Source: DAIDJD01 sp035485275 (GTDB taxonomy: Bacteria > Oederibacteriota > JAJYGY01 > DAIDJD01). Taken from it: a stretch of 64,000 nucleotides of DNA. The translations under genes were made by a program, and so were the position numbers. Of this stretch, positions 50,233-58,131 are shown piece after piece (position 1 is the first letter of the stretch; the number at the start of each line of letters is the position of its first letter). The notes beneath the pieces were generated by a model. It saw only the letters and a list, made by a program, of their open reading frames with translations, was not told the origin of the DNA and did not search any database. The stretch spans positions 124,001-188,000 of the forward strand of contig DATHOE010000034.1 in the NCBI GenBank assembly GCA_035485275.1. Direction: 5' to 3'.

Positions 50233-50775
50233 TTGAAAAAAACGATCATGATCTTGCTTCTGCTGGCTTTTGCCTTGCCCATGCGGGCCCGGGCTGACCA
50301 GTCACAGGGGCTGCTTTTGGCCGCTGACACCCAGATGAACCAGGGAGAGACCTCCAACTCCAATGGACAGAGCATCGGGGACGATCAGGTGGTGCCGAAA
50401 GACCAGTATATGGCCACTATTTTCAGCGTCATCCCGGGTATTTTGTTCCACGGATCAGGCAACTTTTACGCCGAAGACTACCAGTTTGGAACGGAAATGC
50501 TGGTGATGGAAATCATCGGCGCCGGAATTTCCATCTGGGGCTACAACGTCATCCATGAACCCCAGCATTGGGGCCAGTACTTCGGCAACGACACCCCCCA
50601 GGCCGGCTATTGGATCAAGGCCGCGGGCGTGGGCCTCCTGTCGGTGTCCTGGGTCGGCGACGTCGCCACGGCTGCCGGAGCTGCGGACGATTGGAACAAG
50701 GACCATCAGCTCGACCTGCAGATGGACACCTTCAACGCCACCGGTGTCCGCCTGACGCTGGCCACCAATTTTTAA
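50233..50775 (+). CDS. Small secreted or outer-membrane-associated protein (unknown)
   Basis: The 180-residue protein has a signal peptide (KKTIMILLLLAFALPMRARA; cleavage probably near residue 21). The mature part has Gly/Ser/Asn-rich segments, hydrophobic stretches (LVMEIIGAGISIWGYNVI and AAGVGLLSVSWVGDVA) and a C-terminal pattern FNATGVRLTLATNF ending in Phe, reminiscent of small outer-membrane barrel proteins. The start is TTG at 50233 with GGAGGG upstream. It has its own promoter. I do not recognise the family. Confidence 0.7.
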   Translation: MKKTIMILLLLAFALPMRARADQSQGLLLAADTQMNQGETSNSNGQSIGDDQVVPKDQYMATIFSVIPGILFHGSGNFYAEDYQFGTEMLVMEIIGAGISIWGYNVIHEPQHWGQYFGNDTPQAGYWIKAAGVGLLSVSWVGDVATAAGAADDWNKDHQLDLQMDTFNATGVRLTLATNF

Positions 50776-50810
50776 GGGTTTTGGACGATAAGATCGGCCT
50801 GGTTGGCGTC

Positions 50811-50840
50811 TTGACCCGGGCTTGTTTCATCATTTAAAAT
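50811..50840 (+). promoter_or_regulatory. Sigma70-like promoter of the LysM lipoprotein pair
   Basis: TTGACC (50811-50816, 5 of 6) and TAAAAT (50835-50840, 5 of 6) are separated by 18 bp, about 65 bp before the first LysM gene. Confidence 0.5.
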
Positions 50841-50905
50841 ACCGCCTGTACGATTTCGTTGCCCACGCCGGATGGACGGACGAAACTCCAGAGAGGAAAC
50901 CAGCG

Positions 50906-51388
50906 ATGACCTTTAAACACACGATTTTACCCCTGGCCCTTGGCACAGCCCTGCTGTCCGCCGGCTGCGCCACCCGACAGGAAGAGAAAGCCGTGCCCAG
51001 CCCCACCCCGATCCAGCTGGAATCGGCCTTCGCGGCCCCGGCGGTGAACCTGACGCCGGAAGCGACCGAAGTCCCGACCGCAGTCCCGCCCTTGCCCACA
51101 CCGGAGCCCACGCCCCACCGCAACAGCTACATCGTCAAGCCCGGAGATTCGCTGTGGCTGATCGCCGGCCTGCAGGTGGTTCAGGGTGACAGTTTCCGCT
51201 GGCCCCTGCTGTTCAAAGCCAACCGCGACCAGATCATCGACCCTGACCTCATCGAACCCGCGCAGGACCTGACCTGGAAGGACAACTACACCACCGACGA
51301 GATCAACGACGCGGAACAGAAGGCGGGCGACACGCCGCCGTACGTCCCGCACGCCCAACCCCGGAAAATGCTGCCCCTTAAATACTAG
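50906..51388 (+). CDS. LysM-domain lipoprotein (copy 1)
   Basis: The 160-residue protein has a lipoprotein signal (LPLALGTALLSAGC; lipidated Cys near residue 21), a Pro/Ala/Thr-rich linker, and a LysM domain (SYIVKPGDSLWLIAG, then FRWPLLFKANRDQIIDPDLIEPAQ) that binds peptidoglycan glycan chains. ATG at 50906 follows AGAGGAAACC. It is closely similar to the next gene in the LysM core, and both would sit in the envelope, possibly tying outer membrane to peptidoglycan. Confidence 0.88.
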   Translation: MTFKHTILPLALGTALLSAGCATRQEEKAVPSPTPIQLESAFAAPAVNLTPEATEVPTAVPPLPTPEPTPHRNSYIVKPGDSLWLIAGLQVVQGDSFRWPLLFKANRDQIIDPDLIEPAQDLTWKDNYTTDEINDAEQKAGDTPPYVPHAQPRKMLPLKY

Positions 51389-51408
51389 CCTTGAAGGAGA
51401 AACTTTCC

Positions 51409-51804
51409 ATGAAGCATCCTTTTGTTTTCGCCGCGGCTGTCGCGGCCCTTGGAGCTGCCGGCTGCGCCAGCCAGCGGCCCATGACCCAGGCCCAGGCCAC
51501 GCCGGCTCCCGCGGCGACCTCCGTGCCGATGGAACACGCCAGCTATGTGGTGGAAAAGGGCGACAGCCTGTGGAAGATCGCGGGCAAGACCAGCGTCCTG
51601 GGCGACCCCTTCCGCTGGCCCCTGCTGTTCAAGGCCAACCGCGACCAGATCGAGGATCCCGACTTCATCCAGGTCAGCGACGACCTGAACTACAGGACCT
51701 CCTACACCAGCGACGAGATCGCCGACGCCGTGAAGAAGGCCCAGCTGACGCCGCCCTACCAGCCCCACAAGCGGCCCCGCAAGGTGCTGCCGATCCAGTA
51801 CTGA
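51409..51804 (+). CDS. LysM-domain lipoprotein (copy 2)
   Basis: The 131-residue protein has a lipobox (AAVAALGAAGC) and a LysM domain (SYVVEKGDSLWKIAG, then FRWPLLFKANRDQIEDPDF), with nearly identical core to the upstream copy but a shorter linker. ATG at 51409 has AAGGAG about 10 nt upstream; the 20-bp gap to copy 1 implies co-transcription. The likely origin is a local tandem duplication with linker change. The C-terminal HKRPRKVLPIQY matches the copy 1 end. Confidence 0.88.
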   Translation: MKHPFVFAAAVAALGAAGCASQRPMTQAQATPAPAATSVPMEHASYVVEKGDSLWKIAGKTSVLGDPFRWPLLFKANRDQIEDPDFIQVSDDLNYRTSYTSDEIADAVKKAQLTPPYQPHKRPRKVLPIQY

Positions 51805-51839
51805 GCCTTTTCCTAGGGGACGTGGCCTAAAGCCCGACG

Positions 51840-52424
51840 ATGTCGCCGCGGCCCAAGCCAATCAGAAGCGACTCCTCCGGTTCGCGCCGGCACCCGACCA
51901 TGGCGCGCGCGGGGGAGTCGCAGTTTTTTCAGGGCAAGGCCGCCGCGGTGGTGTGCGGACGGGTCCCGGGCTTCGGGGCGCCCCACGAGGCCCTGCGGGG
52001 CCTGCTGGGATCCTACCTGGCGGCGCTGGGCCTTGAAGGCGCGTCCCTGACCCTGAGCCTCGTCAGCGGCGCGCAAAGCCGCGGGCTGAACCGCCGCTTC
52101 CGCGGCAAGGACAAGGCCACCGATGTCCTGTCCTTCCCGGCCTCCGAAGGCCTGAAAAAACCGGGCTTCAGCGGATACCTGGGGGACCTGGCCCTTTGTC
52201 CGGCCTACGCCTGGCGCCGGCGCGGACGTTTTTTTCCGGAATTCGGCGCGGAAGCCGCCTTCCTTGTTGGACACGGCCTGCTGCACCTCAGCGGCCGGCA
52301 CCATGACAGCCCGGCCCAGGAGCGCGCCATGTGGCGCATGAGCCTGAGGCTGCAGCCCCACAGCCGGCCCTGGTCCGCTGCCCTCGCGCGGCTGGGCCCC
52401 TTGAAACGCAAACCCAAACCATGA
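51840..52424 (+). CDS. ybeY: Endoribonuclease YbeY (rRNA maturation)
   Basis: The 194-residue metalloprotein processes 16S rRNA. It has the family KATDVLSFP motif, GYLGDLALC and the zinc triad in GHGLLHLSGRHHD (H-x3-H-x5-H). The N-terminus is extended by about 30 residues compared with usual members, so a later ATG (51900) may be the true start. The stop overlaps the next gene by 4 nt (ATGA). The ybeY-corC-era order is the widely seen arrangement. Confidence 0.92.
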   Translation: MSPRPKPIRSDSSGSRRHPTMARAGESQFFQGKAAAVVCGRVPGFGAPHEALRGLLGSYLAALGLEGASLTLSLVSGAQSRGLNRRFRGKDKATDVLSFPASEGLKKPGFSGYLGDLALCPAYAWRRRGRFFPEFGAEAAFLVGHGLLHLSGRHHDSPAQERAMWRMSLRLQPHSRPWSAALARLGPLKRKPKP

Positions 52425-53713
52425 TGCCGTCCGGACTCCTGCCCTTCGAATGGCTGCTCATCGCCGGCCTCTTCGCGTTCAACGCGGTGGTGTCCGCCGC
52501 GGAGATCGCCATGGCCTCGCTGTCGCGCGGCAAGCTCTCCGAGCTCTCGGAGGAGCATCCCGGCTTCGAGCGCGTGCTGTCCCTGTGGAAGGAGCATCCC
52601 AGCCAGCTTCTCACCACCATTTTGGTGTCGTCGAACCTGGCCGTGGTGGGCCTGTCCACCGTCGCGGCGCTGATGGCGGTCCAGATGAACGCCGGGCTCA
52701 ACTGGTCCCCCTGGGTGGTGTCGATCCTGTCGGCCCTGGCGTCCCTGCTGGTGGTGCTCTTCAGCGAGATCGCACCCAAGCTGGCCGCGAAACGCCGCCC
52801 CGAGCGCATCGCGCTGCTGACCCTGCCGCTGCTGAACCTGCTGGAGGCCGCGCTGGGCCCCATGATCCGGCGCCTGGTGGGCCTGATCGGGTGGGCCACC
52901 GGACCCTTCGGCGGCGGCCAGGCCGACGGCCTGCCCACGGTGACCGAGGAGGAGCTGGTCCACATGGTGGACGAGGGCACCCGGTCCGGCACGCTGGAGC
53001 CGGAGGAGAGCGCGATGATCCAGTCGGTGATCGCCTTCGGCGACACCGTGGTGCGCGAGGTGATGGTGCCGCGCACCCGACTCGACGGGCTCACCATCCA
53101 CTCCACGGTGGACGAGTGCCTGGACAAGTTCATCGACACGGGCTACACCCGCCTTCCGGTCTATGACGCGGATTTCGACCACATCGTCGGCCTGGTCTAC
53201 GCGAAGGACTTCCTGGCGGTGCTCAAGGAGCGCAACCTCATCATCCTCCAGGACGTGCTCAGGCCCGCGTACTTCGTGCCGGAAAGCAAGAAGGTCAGCG
53301 AGCTGCTGCGCGAATTCCGCAAGGGCCGCATCCACCTCGCGGTGGTGGTCGACGAGTACGGCGGCACGGCCGGCATCGTGACGCTGGAGGACCTGGTCGA
53401 GGAGATCATCGGGGAGATACGGGACGAATACGACACGGAGACCGGGCCGGTGCGGCCGCGGGGGCCGGGCGTGTGGGAGGTGGACGCGGAGGCGGGCTTG
53501 CACGATTTCGGGGCTGAGATCGCGGTCGAATTCCCGCAGGAAGGCGAGGCCACCAGCGTGGGGGGCTTCGTGGCTGAGCACCTTGGGCGCATCCCCCAGA
53601 AGGGCGCCCACCTGGAATGGGAAAGCCTCGACTTCGAGGTGCTCGAGTCCAGCGACCGCCAGGTGCACCGCGTGCTGGTGCGGCGCCGCGCGCCAAAGCC
53701 GGGGACGCCTTGA
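52421..53713 (+). CDS. CNNM/CorC-family membrane protein (hemolysin-C-like, DUF21 plus CBS)
   Basis: The 430-residue protein has a DUF21/CNNM transmembrane domain at about 1-190 (NAVVSAAEIAMASLSRGKL), tandem CBS domains at about 205-330 (VREVMVPRTRLDGLTI and DFDHIVGLVYAKDFLAVL) and a CorC_HlyC domain at about 345-425 (HDFGAEIAVEFPQEGEATSVGGF). Such proteins are linked to magnesium or cobalt transport or efflux. ATG 52421 overlaps the ybeY stop. Its stop overlaps era (TTGA). Confidence 0.92.
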   Translation: MMPSGLLPFEWLLIAGLFAFNAVVSAAEIAMASLSRGKLSELSEEHPGFERVLSLWKEHPSQLLTTILVSSNLAVVGLSTVAALMAVQMNAGLNWSPWVVSILSALASLLVVLFSEIAPKLAAKRRPERIALLTLPLLNLLEAALGPMIRRLVGLIGWATGPFGGGQADGLPTVTEEELVHMVDEGTRSGTLEPEESAMIQSVIAFGDTVVREVMVPRTRLDGLTIHSTVDECLDKFIDTGYTRLPVYDADFDHIVGLVYAKDFLAVLKERNLIILQDVLRPAYFVPESKKVSELLREFRKGRIHLAVVVDEYGGTAGIVTLEDLVEEIIGEIRDEYDTETGPVRPRGPGVWEVDAEAGLHDFGAEIAVEFPQEGEATSVGGFVAEHLGRIPQKGAHLEWESLDFEVLESSDRQVHRVLVRRRAPKPGTP

Positions 53714-54627
53714 GCGCCGCCGAGGCCTTCCGCTGCGGCACGGTGGCCCTGCTGGGCCCGCCCAACGCGGGCAAGAGCACCCTCCTCAACGCGCTGCTGA
53801 AGCAGAAACTGGCCATCGTGGCGCCCAAGCCCCAGACCACCCGCCGCGTCCTTCGCGGCGTCCTGGCCCTGCCCGGCGCGCAGGCCGTCCTGGTGGACAC
53901 CCCGGGCCTGCTGGAGGGGCGCAACGCCCTGGAATGGGGCATGCGCGGGCAGGCCCTGGCCTCCATGCGCGACGCGGACCTGGTGCTGGCCCTGGTGTCG
54001 CGCGACACGCGCCAGGCCTGGCTGGGGCCCAGCGCCCCGCGCCTCCCGCGACGGCGCAGCGTGGTGCTGGTCACGAAATCCGACGAAGGCCGCATCGCCG
54101 ACGCGGAGGCCATGGCCCTGGAGATGGCGGCGGCCCTGGGCGTCGAGCGGAGCATGACTATCTCCGCCCTCAAGCGACGCGGTTTGGAGCCGCTGCTGGA
54201 GCTGATCCGTGAGAGCCTGCCCGAGGGGCCGGCCATGTTCCCCGAGGACCAGCTCACCGACACCAACCTGCGCGACGCGGCCGCGGAGATCATCCGCGAG
54301 AAGGCCCTGATGCTCTGCCGCGAAGAGGTGCCGCACGCCATGGCCGTGGGCGTGGACCTCTACAAGGAGCGCGAGGACGGCCTGCACGAGATACACGCCA
54401 CGCTGTACGTGGAGCGGGAGAGCCAGAAGGGCATCGTCATCGGCAAGGACGGTGAGCGCCTGAAGGCCATCGGCACCCGGGCCCGCGCCGACCTCGAGCG
54501 CCTGGCCGACGCCAAAGTTTTCCTGAAACTGTGGGTCAAAGTGCACAAGGACTGGAAACAGAGCCCCGGTTTCCTCAAGGAGCTGGGCTACCCCAGCGGA
54601 AAGAAGCCGCATGCCGCCAAAGCGTAG
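53710..54627 (+). CDS. era: GTPase Era (30S subunit maturation)
   Basis: The 305-residue GTPase has G1 GPPNAGKST, G2 KPQTTRR, G3 DTPGLL, G4 VTKSDEG (Thr in place of the usual Asn in N-K-x-D) and G5 SALKRRG. The C-terminal KH-like domain (RESQKGIVIGKDGERLKAIG) binds the 3' end of 16S rRNA. The start is TTG at 53710, overlapping the corC stop by 4 nt; the length of 305 matches the family. It is followed by an overlapping small gene and recO, as in many bacteria. Confidence 0.95.
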   Translation: MSAAEAFRCGTVALLGPPNAGKSTLLNALLKQKLAIVAPKPQTTRRVLRGVLALPGAQAVLVDTPGLLEGRNALEWGMRGQALASMRDADLVLALVSRDTRQAWLGPSAPRLPRRRSVVLVTKSDEGRIADAEAMALEMAAALGVERSMTISALKRRGLEPLLELIRESLPEGPAMFPEDQLTDTNLRDAAAEIIREKALMLCREEVPHAMAVGVDLYKEREDGLHEIHATLYVERESQKGIVIGKDGERLKAIGTRARADLERLADAKVFLKLWVKVHKDWKQSPGFLKELGYPSGKKPHAAKA

Positions 54628-54937
54628 CATCGGGCGAAGCCCCCAGCCGGCGCAGCCCGCACCGGAAACGCGCACGGAAGCCCCCAAGGCCGCCCCCGCG
54701 CTGACCCTGCCCTATCCCCAGGGATGGTGGCGCAACTTCGCCTATGCCGGGGCTTTTTGCCTGCCATGCCTGGGCCTGGCCCTGGCCCTGCTTTATTGGC
54801 AGGGGCCCGACCGCCGCAGCCGGCGTTTCAGCCGCTGGTGCCTCTTCCTGGCGCTGGCCGGAGGGTTTTTCGCCTGGATGTGCGGCCTGTGCTGGACGGG
54901 CCTCCAGAACGGCGAGGGCGGCATACAGCCCTGGTAG
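54611..54937 (+). CDS. Small membrane protein (unknown)
   Basis: The 108-residue protein has a Pro/Ala-rich cytoplasmic N-terminus (about 1-40), then two membrane helices (NFAYAGAFCLPCLGLALALLYW and FSRWCLFLALAGGFFAWMCGL) connected by a basic loop RRSRRF. It overlaps the end of era by 17 nt and precedes recO by 21 bp, so it is likely co-expressed. No family is recognised. It may be a two-helix membrane anchor or simply a small envelope protein. Confidence 0.6.
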   Translation: MPPKRSIGRSPQPAQPAPETRTEAPKAAPALTLPYPQGWWRNFAYAGAFCLPCLGLALALLYWQGPDRRSRRFSRWCLFLALAGGFFAWMCGLCWTGLQNGEGGIQPW

Positions 54938-54958
54938 CGGGACTCAAGAGGCGGGTTC

Positions 54959-55684
54959 ATGAACGGCGTCTTCACCTCGGAGGCCCTGCTCCTCAGGTCC
55001 ACGGACCGCGGGGACGACGACCGGGTCGTCTTCCTGCTGACGCCGGCCCACGGGCGCGTGGCCGCCCTGGCCAAGCACGCGCGGGGGTCGCGCCGGCGTT
55101 TCGGCGCGGCCCTGCAAGCCTTCTGCCTGTTCGAAGCGGCCCTCCTCCCACGGGACGGAGGGTTTTTCTATTTGAACTCGGCCGCGGCCAGGGAATTCCC
55201 GCTGGGGCCGGAACCCGGCTTCGACGCCATGGCCGCGGCCTGGCTTTTCCTGGAACTGGCGGACGCCCTGGCCACGGCGGGCACCGCCCATCCCGCCTTT
55301 TTCGAGCTGGTGCTTGGCGGCCTGCGCCGCCTGGGGCGCTCCACGGAGGGCGCGGAGGCGGTGCGCCTCTCGGTGCTGTGGGGCTCCCTGGAGATGGCGG
55401 GCTGGGCGCCGGACCTGGAACGTTGCGCGGCCTGCGGCAAGGCCGGCCCCTGGCCGGACTGCTCCCTGGACGCCGCCCGCGGCGGACTGCTCTGCCCCGA
55501 GTGCCGCGCCCCGGGGGCGCAGATCCTGGACGCCGCGGTGCTGACCCTTTGGAAGGACCTGGCCCAGGGGCTGCCCCTGGGCCCCTGCCCGCCCGCGGCC
55601 GAGGCGGGGCTCCTGCGCTGGATCGAATACCACACCGGCCGCGCCCTGCGCAGCGCCTCCCTGAACGGACTCGTGCTTCCCTGA
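54959..55684 (+). CDS. recO: DNA repair protein RecO
   Basis: The 241-residue protein loads RecA and anneals single-stranded DNA in the RecFOR pathway. The N-terminal OB fold (FTSEALLLRSTDRGDDDRVVFLLT) matches the family, the middle region is helical, and a zinc site follows at about 160-185 (CAACGKAGPW, then LLCPECR, C-x2-C and C-x2-C). The gene is at the usual era-recO position and overlaps nothing. Confidence 0.92.
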   Translation: MNGVFTSEALLLRSTDRGDDDRVVFLLTPAHGRVAALAKHARGSRRRFGAALQAFCLFEAALLPRDGGFFYLNSAAAREFPLGPEPGFDAMAAAWLFLELADALATAGTAHPAFFELVLGGLRRLGRSTEGAEAVRLSVLWGSLEMAGWAPDLERCAACGKAGPWPDCSLDAARGGLLCPECRAPGAQILDAAVLTLWKDLAQGLPLGPCPPAAEAGLLRWIEYHTGRALRSASLNGLVLP

Positions 55685-55697
55685 AGGACGGACTTCC

Positions 55698-56465
55698 ATG
55701 ATTGAAACCCAAGGCCTGAGCCGGGACTTCGGCGCCTTCAGCGCGGTGCGCTCCCTGGATTTGAACGTGCCGGCCGCCTGCGTCTACGGATTCCTGGGCC
55801 CCAACGGGGCGGGGAAGACGACCACCATCAAGATGCTGACCGGCCTGCTGAAGCCCAGCTCCGGGGTCATCCGCCTGGCCGGGGTGGACCTCGCCCGGGA
55901 GCCGCGGCGGGCCAAGGCCCTCACCGGCTACGTCCCCGACCGTCCGGAGCTCTTCGAGGAGCTGAGCGCGCGGGAGACGCTCCGCCTGGCCGCCGGCCTC
56001 CACGGCCTGGAGCCGGCCTCGGCGCGGGCGCGGGGCGACGGCCTTTTGGACGCCTTTTCGCTCCTGCCCTTCGCCGACGAAGCGGTGGGGGAGTTCAGCC
56101 ACGGCATGAAGCAGAAGCTGGCCATCGCCTGCGCCCTGCTGGCTAGCCCCAAAATCATCATCCTCGACGAACCCATGGTGGGCCTGGATCCCCAGGGCGG
56201 CAGGCAGGTGAAGGACCTTCTGCGGCGCCTGGCCCAGCGCGGCATGACCGTGTTCCTGTCGATCCATACCCTGGAGATCGCCGAGCAGTTGTGCGACCGG
56301 CTGGGGGTGCTGCTGCAGGGGCGCCTGGTGGCCGAGGGGACCCCGGCGCAGCTGCGCGAGCAGGCGGCGGCCCCCGGCGCGGGCCTGGAGGAGGTTTTCC
56401 TCCGGCTCACCGGCTCCGAGAAGCTTCTCGACGACCGCAGCCTCTTCGGGGGCGGCGGTGCCTGA
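55698..56465 (+). CDS. ABC-2 type transporter, ATP-binding subunit
   Basis: The 255-residue ATPase has Walker A GPNGAGKTT (about 35-43), VGEFSHGMKQKLAIA signature-like motif (L-S-G-G-x-x replaced by F-S-H-G-M-K-Q), Walker B KIIILDEPMVGLDPQG and the switch His in LSIHTLE. This F-S-H-G-M form is common in the CcmA-like ABC-2 exporters. It precedes and overlaps the permease gene by 8 nt. It likely exports a lipid, drug or polymer, and the substrate is not determinable. Confidence 0.92.
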   Translation: MIETQGLSRDFGAFSAVRSLDLNVPAACVYGFLGPNGAGKTTTIKMLTGLLKPSSGVIRLAGVDLAREPRRAKALTGYVPDRPELFEELSARETLRLAAGLHGLEPASARARGDGLLDAFSLLPFADEAVGEFSHGMKQKLAIACALLASPKIIILDEPMVGLDPQGGRQVKDLLRRLAQRGMTVFLSIHTLEIAEQLCDRLGVLLQGRLVAEGTPAQLREQAAAPGAGLEEVFLRLTGSEKLLDDRSLFGGGGA

Positions 56466-58122
56466 GCGCGCCTTGTCGAACTGGGATTTTCTCGTGCTGC
56501 TGGGCTTGCGCCCGCGCCTGCGGGCTTTGCGTTCCATGGACGCGTCCCAGGCCCTGCGCCTGGCGGTCTTCGCGTTCCTGCTCGCGTTTTTCCTCGCCGT
56601 GATCCACAGCATCTTCAAGCCCATGTGCGCCTTCCTGTGGGACCAGCCCCAGCTGGGGCCCCTGCTCAGCGCGCGGGTCCTGAGCCTGGCCTTCGGCCTG
56701 CTCTTCCTGCTGCTCCTGTTCTCGTCCCTGCTGGCCTTCCTCGGTCGCCTCCTCTTCTCCGACGACGCGCCCTTCTTCGTGGCCAGCCCCATGGCGCCGC
56801 GGGACTATTTTTCCCTGCGCCTGGCCCAGTCCGCCGCGTCCGCGGGATGGGTGATACCCCTGCTGTGGTTCCCCTACCTGTGGGCCCTGCGCGCAGCGGT
56901 CCACGGCGGCTTCTTCTTCGTGGCCTGGGGCTTGCTGGCGCCTTTGCCCCTGGCGGCCCTGGCCACGGCCCTGGGCGCCGGGGCCCTCTGCCTCCTCCTG
57001 CGCCGCCTGTCCCCGCGCCGATTGCGGGCGGGCCTCTTCGGCGCCGCCATGCTGGCCCTGATGGCCGGCCTCCTGGCGCTGCGCTTCTCCCGGCCGGAAC
57101 GCCTGGCCGACCCGCAGCAGGCCCGCTCCGTGGCGGACTACCTTGCCGGCCTCAATTCCCTGGAGCCCTGGTGGTGGCCGGGCACCTGGGCCAGCCGCGC
57201 GGTGATGCTGTCCCTGGGGCGGCCCCTGCAGGCCCTGGCCTGGTGGCTCCTGTCCGCGGCCGTGGCCGCCGCGGCCTGGTGGACGGTGCTGCGCAGCTTC
57301 GGGCCGCATGCCTTCGAGCTCTGGTCGAAAGGCCAGGAATCCGAGGGCGGCGGGCAGCGCCTGCGCTCCCGGAGGGCCTTCTTTTCCCGTGGGCCGCGGG
57401 CCGCCTGGCGGGTGCTGATGGAGCGCGACGCGCTGGTGCTCAGGCGCGCCCCGGGACAGCGCCTGCAAGCCATGCTTTTGGGATCCCTGGTCATCCTGTT
57501 CGCGTTCAGCCTCGGGCGCCTGCCGCTGGGGGGGGACCAGCCCTTGAAGGACTGGCTTTTCCTGCCGGTGAGCGGCGTGGCCCAGGTCATCCTGGTGGCG
57601 GTCGCGGCCCGCTTCGTTTTTCCGGCCGGCAGCCTGGAAAAACCCGGATCCTGGCTGCTCTTCCACGCCCCGGTGGCGGCCATGGACCACCTGCGCGCCA
57701 AGGCCCTGCTGTTCAGCCTGCTGCTTGTGCCGCTGAGCCTGGGGCTCTGGCTGGTGGTGGACCACGTCTTCACGCCCGGCCCGGCGGCGCTGGTCCTGGG
57801 CTTCGCGAACTTCCTGATGCTGCCCGTGACCCTGGCCTGCATGAACACCGGGCTCGGCCTGGCCTGGGCGGCGCCCAGGACGGCCCACGCCGAGGAGGTG
57901 CTGGCCTCCCCCGCCGGGGTCCTGGTCATGGTCCTGGGGCTCCTGCTGGTTTTCGCCCAGAACGCGCTGATGGTCTGGCCCCTGCGCGAGGTCTGGTACG
58001 GGCCCTACCGCATGCACGTGACCCTGCTGGGGCTGGACCTGCTGCTGTGGGCGAGCCTGCACGCGGCAGCCGCGTTGGGGCCCCTGGCGCTGGCCCGGCG
58101 GCGCATCGACGGAAGGATCTAG
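56458..58122 (+). CDS. ABC-2 type transporter, permease subunit
   Basis: The 554-residue protein has about twelve to fourteen membrane helices. The starting residues (ALSNWDFLVLLGLRPRLRALR) precede the first helix, and FLGRLLFSDDAPFFVASPMAPRDYFSLRLAQS is a membrane-proximal segment shared by putative ABC-2 permeases of about 550 residues. GTG at 56458 overlaps the ATPase stop, supporting one complex. The cargo is unknown. Confidence 0.85.
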   Translation: MPERALSNWDFLVLLGLRPRLRALRSMDASQALRLAVFAFLLAFFLAVIHSIFKPMCAFLWDQPQLGPLLSARVLSLAFGLLFLLLLFSSLLAFLGRLLFSDDAPFFVASPMAPRDYFSLRLAQSAASAGWVIPLLWFPYLWALRAAVHGGFFFVAWGLLAPLPLAALATALGAGALCLLLRRLSPRRLRAGLFGAAMLALMAGLLALRFSRPERLADPQQARSVADYLAGLNSLEPWWWPGTWASRAVMLSLGRPLQALAWWLLSAAVAAAAWWTVLRSFGPHAFELWSKGQESEGGGQRLRSRRAFFSRGPRAAWRVLMERDALVLRRAPGQRLQAMLLGSLVILFAFSLGRLPLGGDQPLKDWLFLPVSGVAQVILVAVAARFVFPAGSLEKPGSWLLFHAPVAAMDHLRAKALLFSLLLVPLSLGLWLVVDHVFTPGPAALVLGFANFLMLPVTLACMNTGLGLAWAAPRTAHAEEVLASPAGVLVMVLGLLLVFAQNALMVWPLREVWYGPYRMHVTLLGLDLLLWASLHAAAALGPLALARRRIDGRI

Positions 58123-58131
58123 GGAGGGAGC

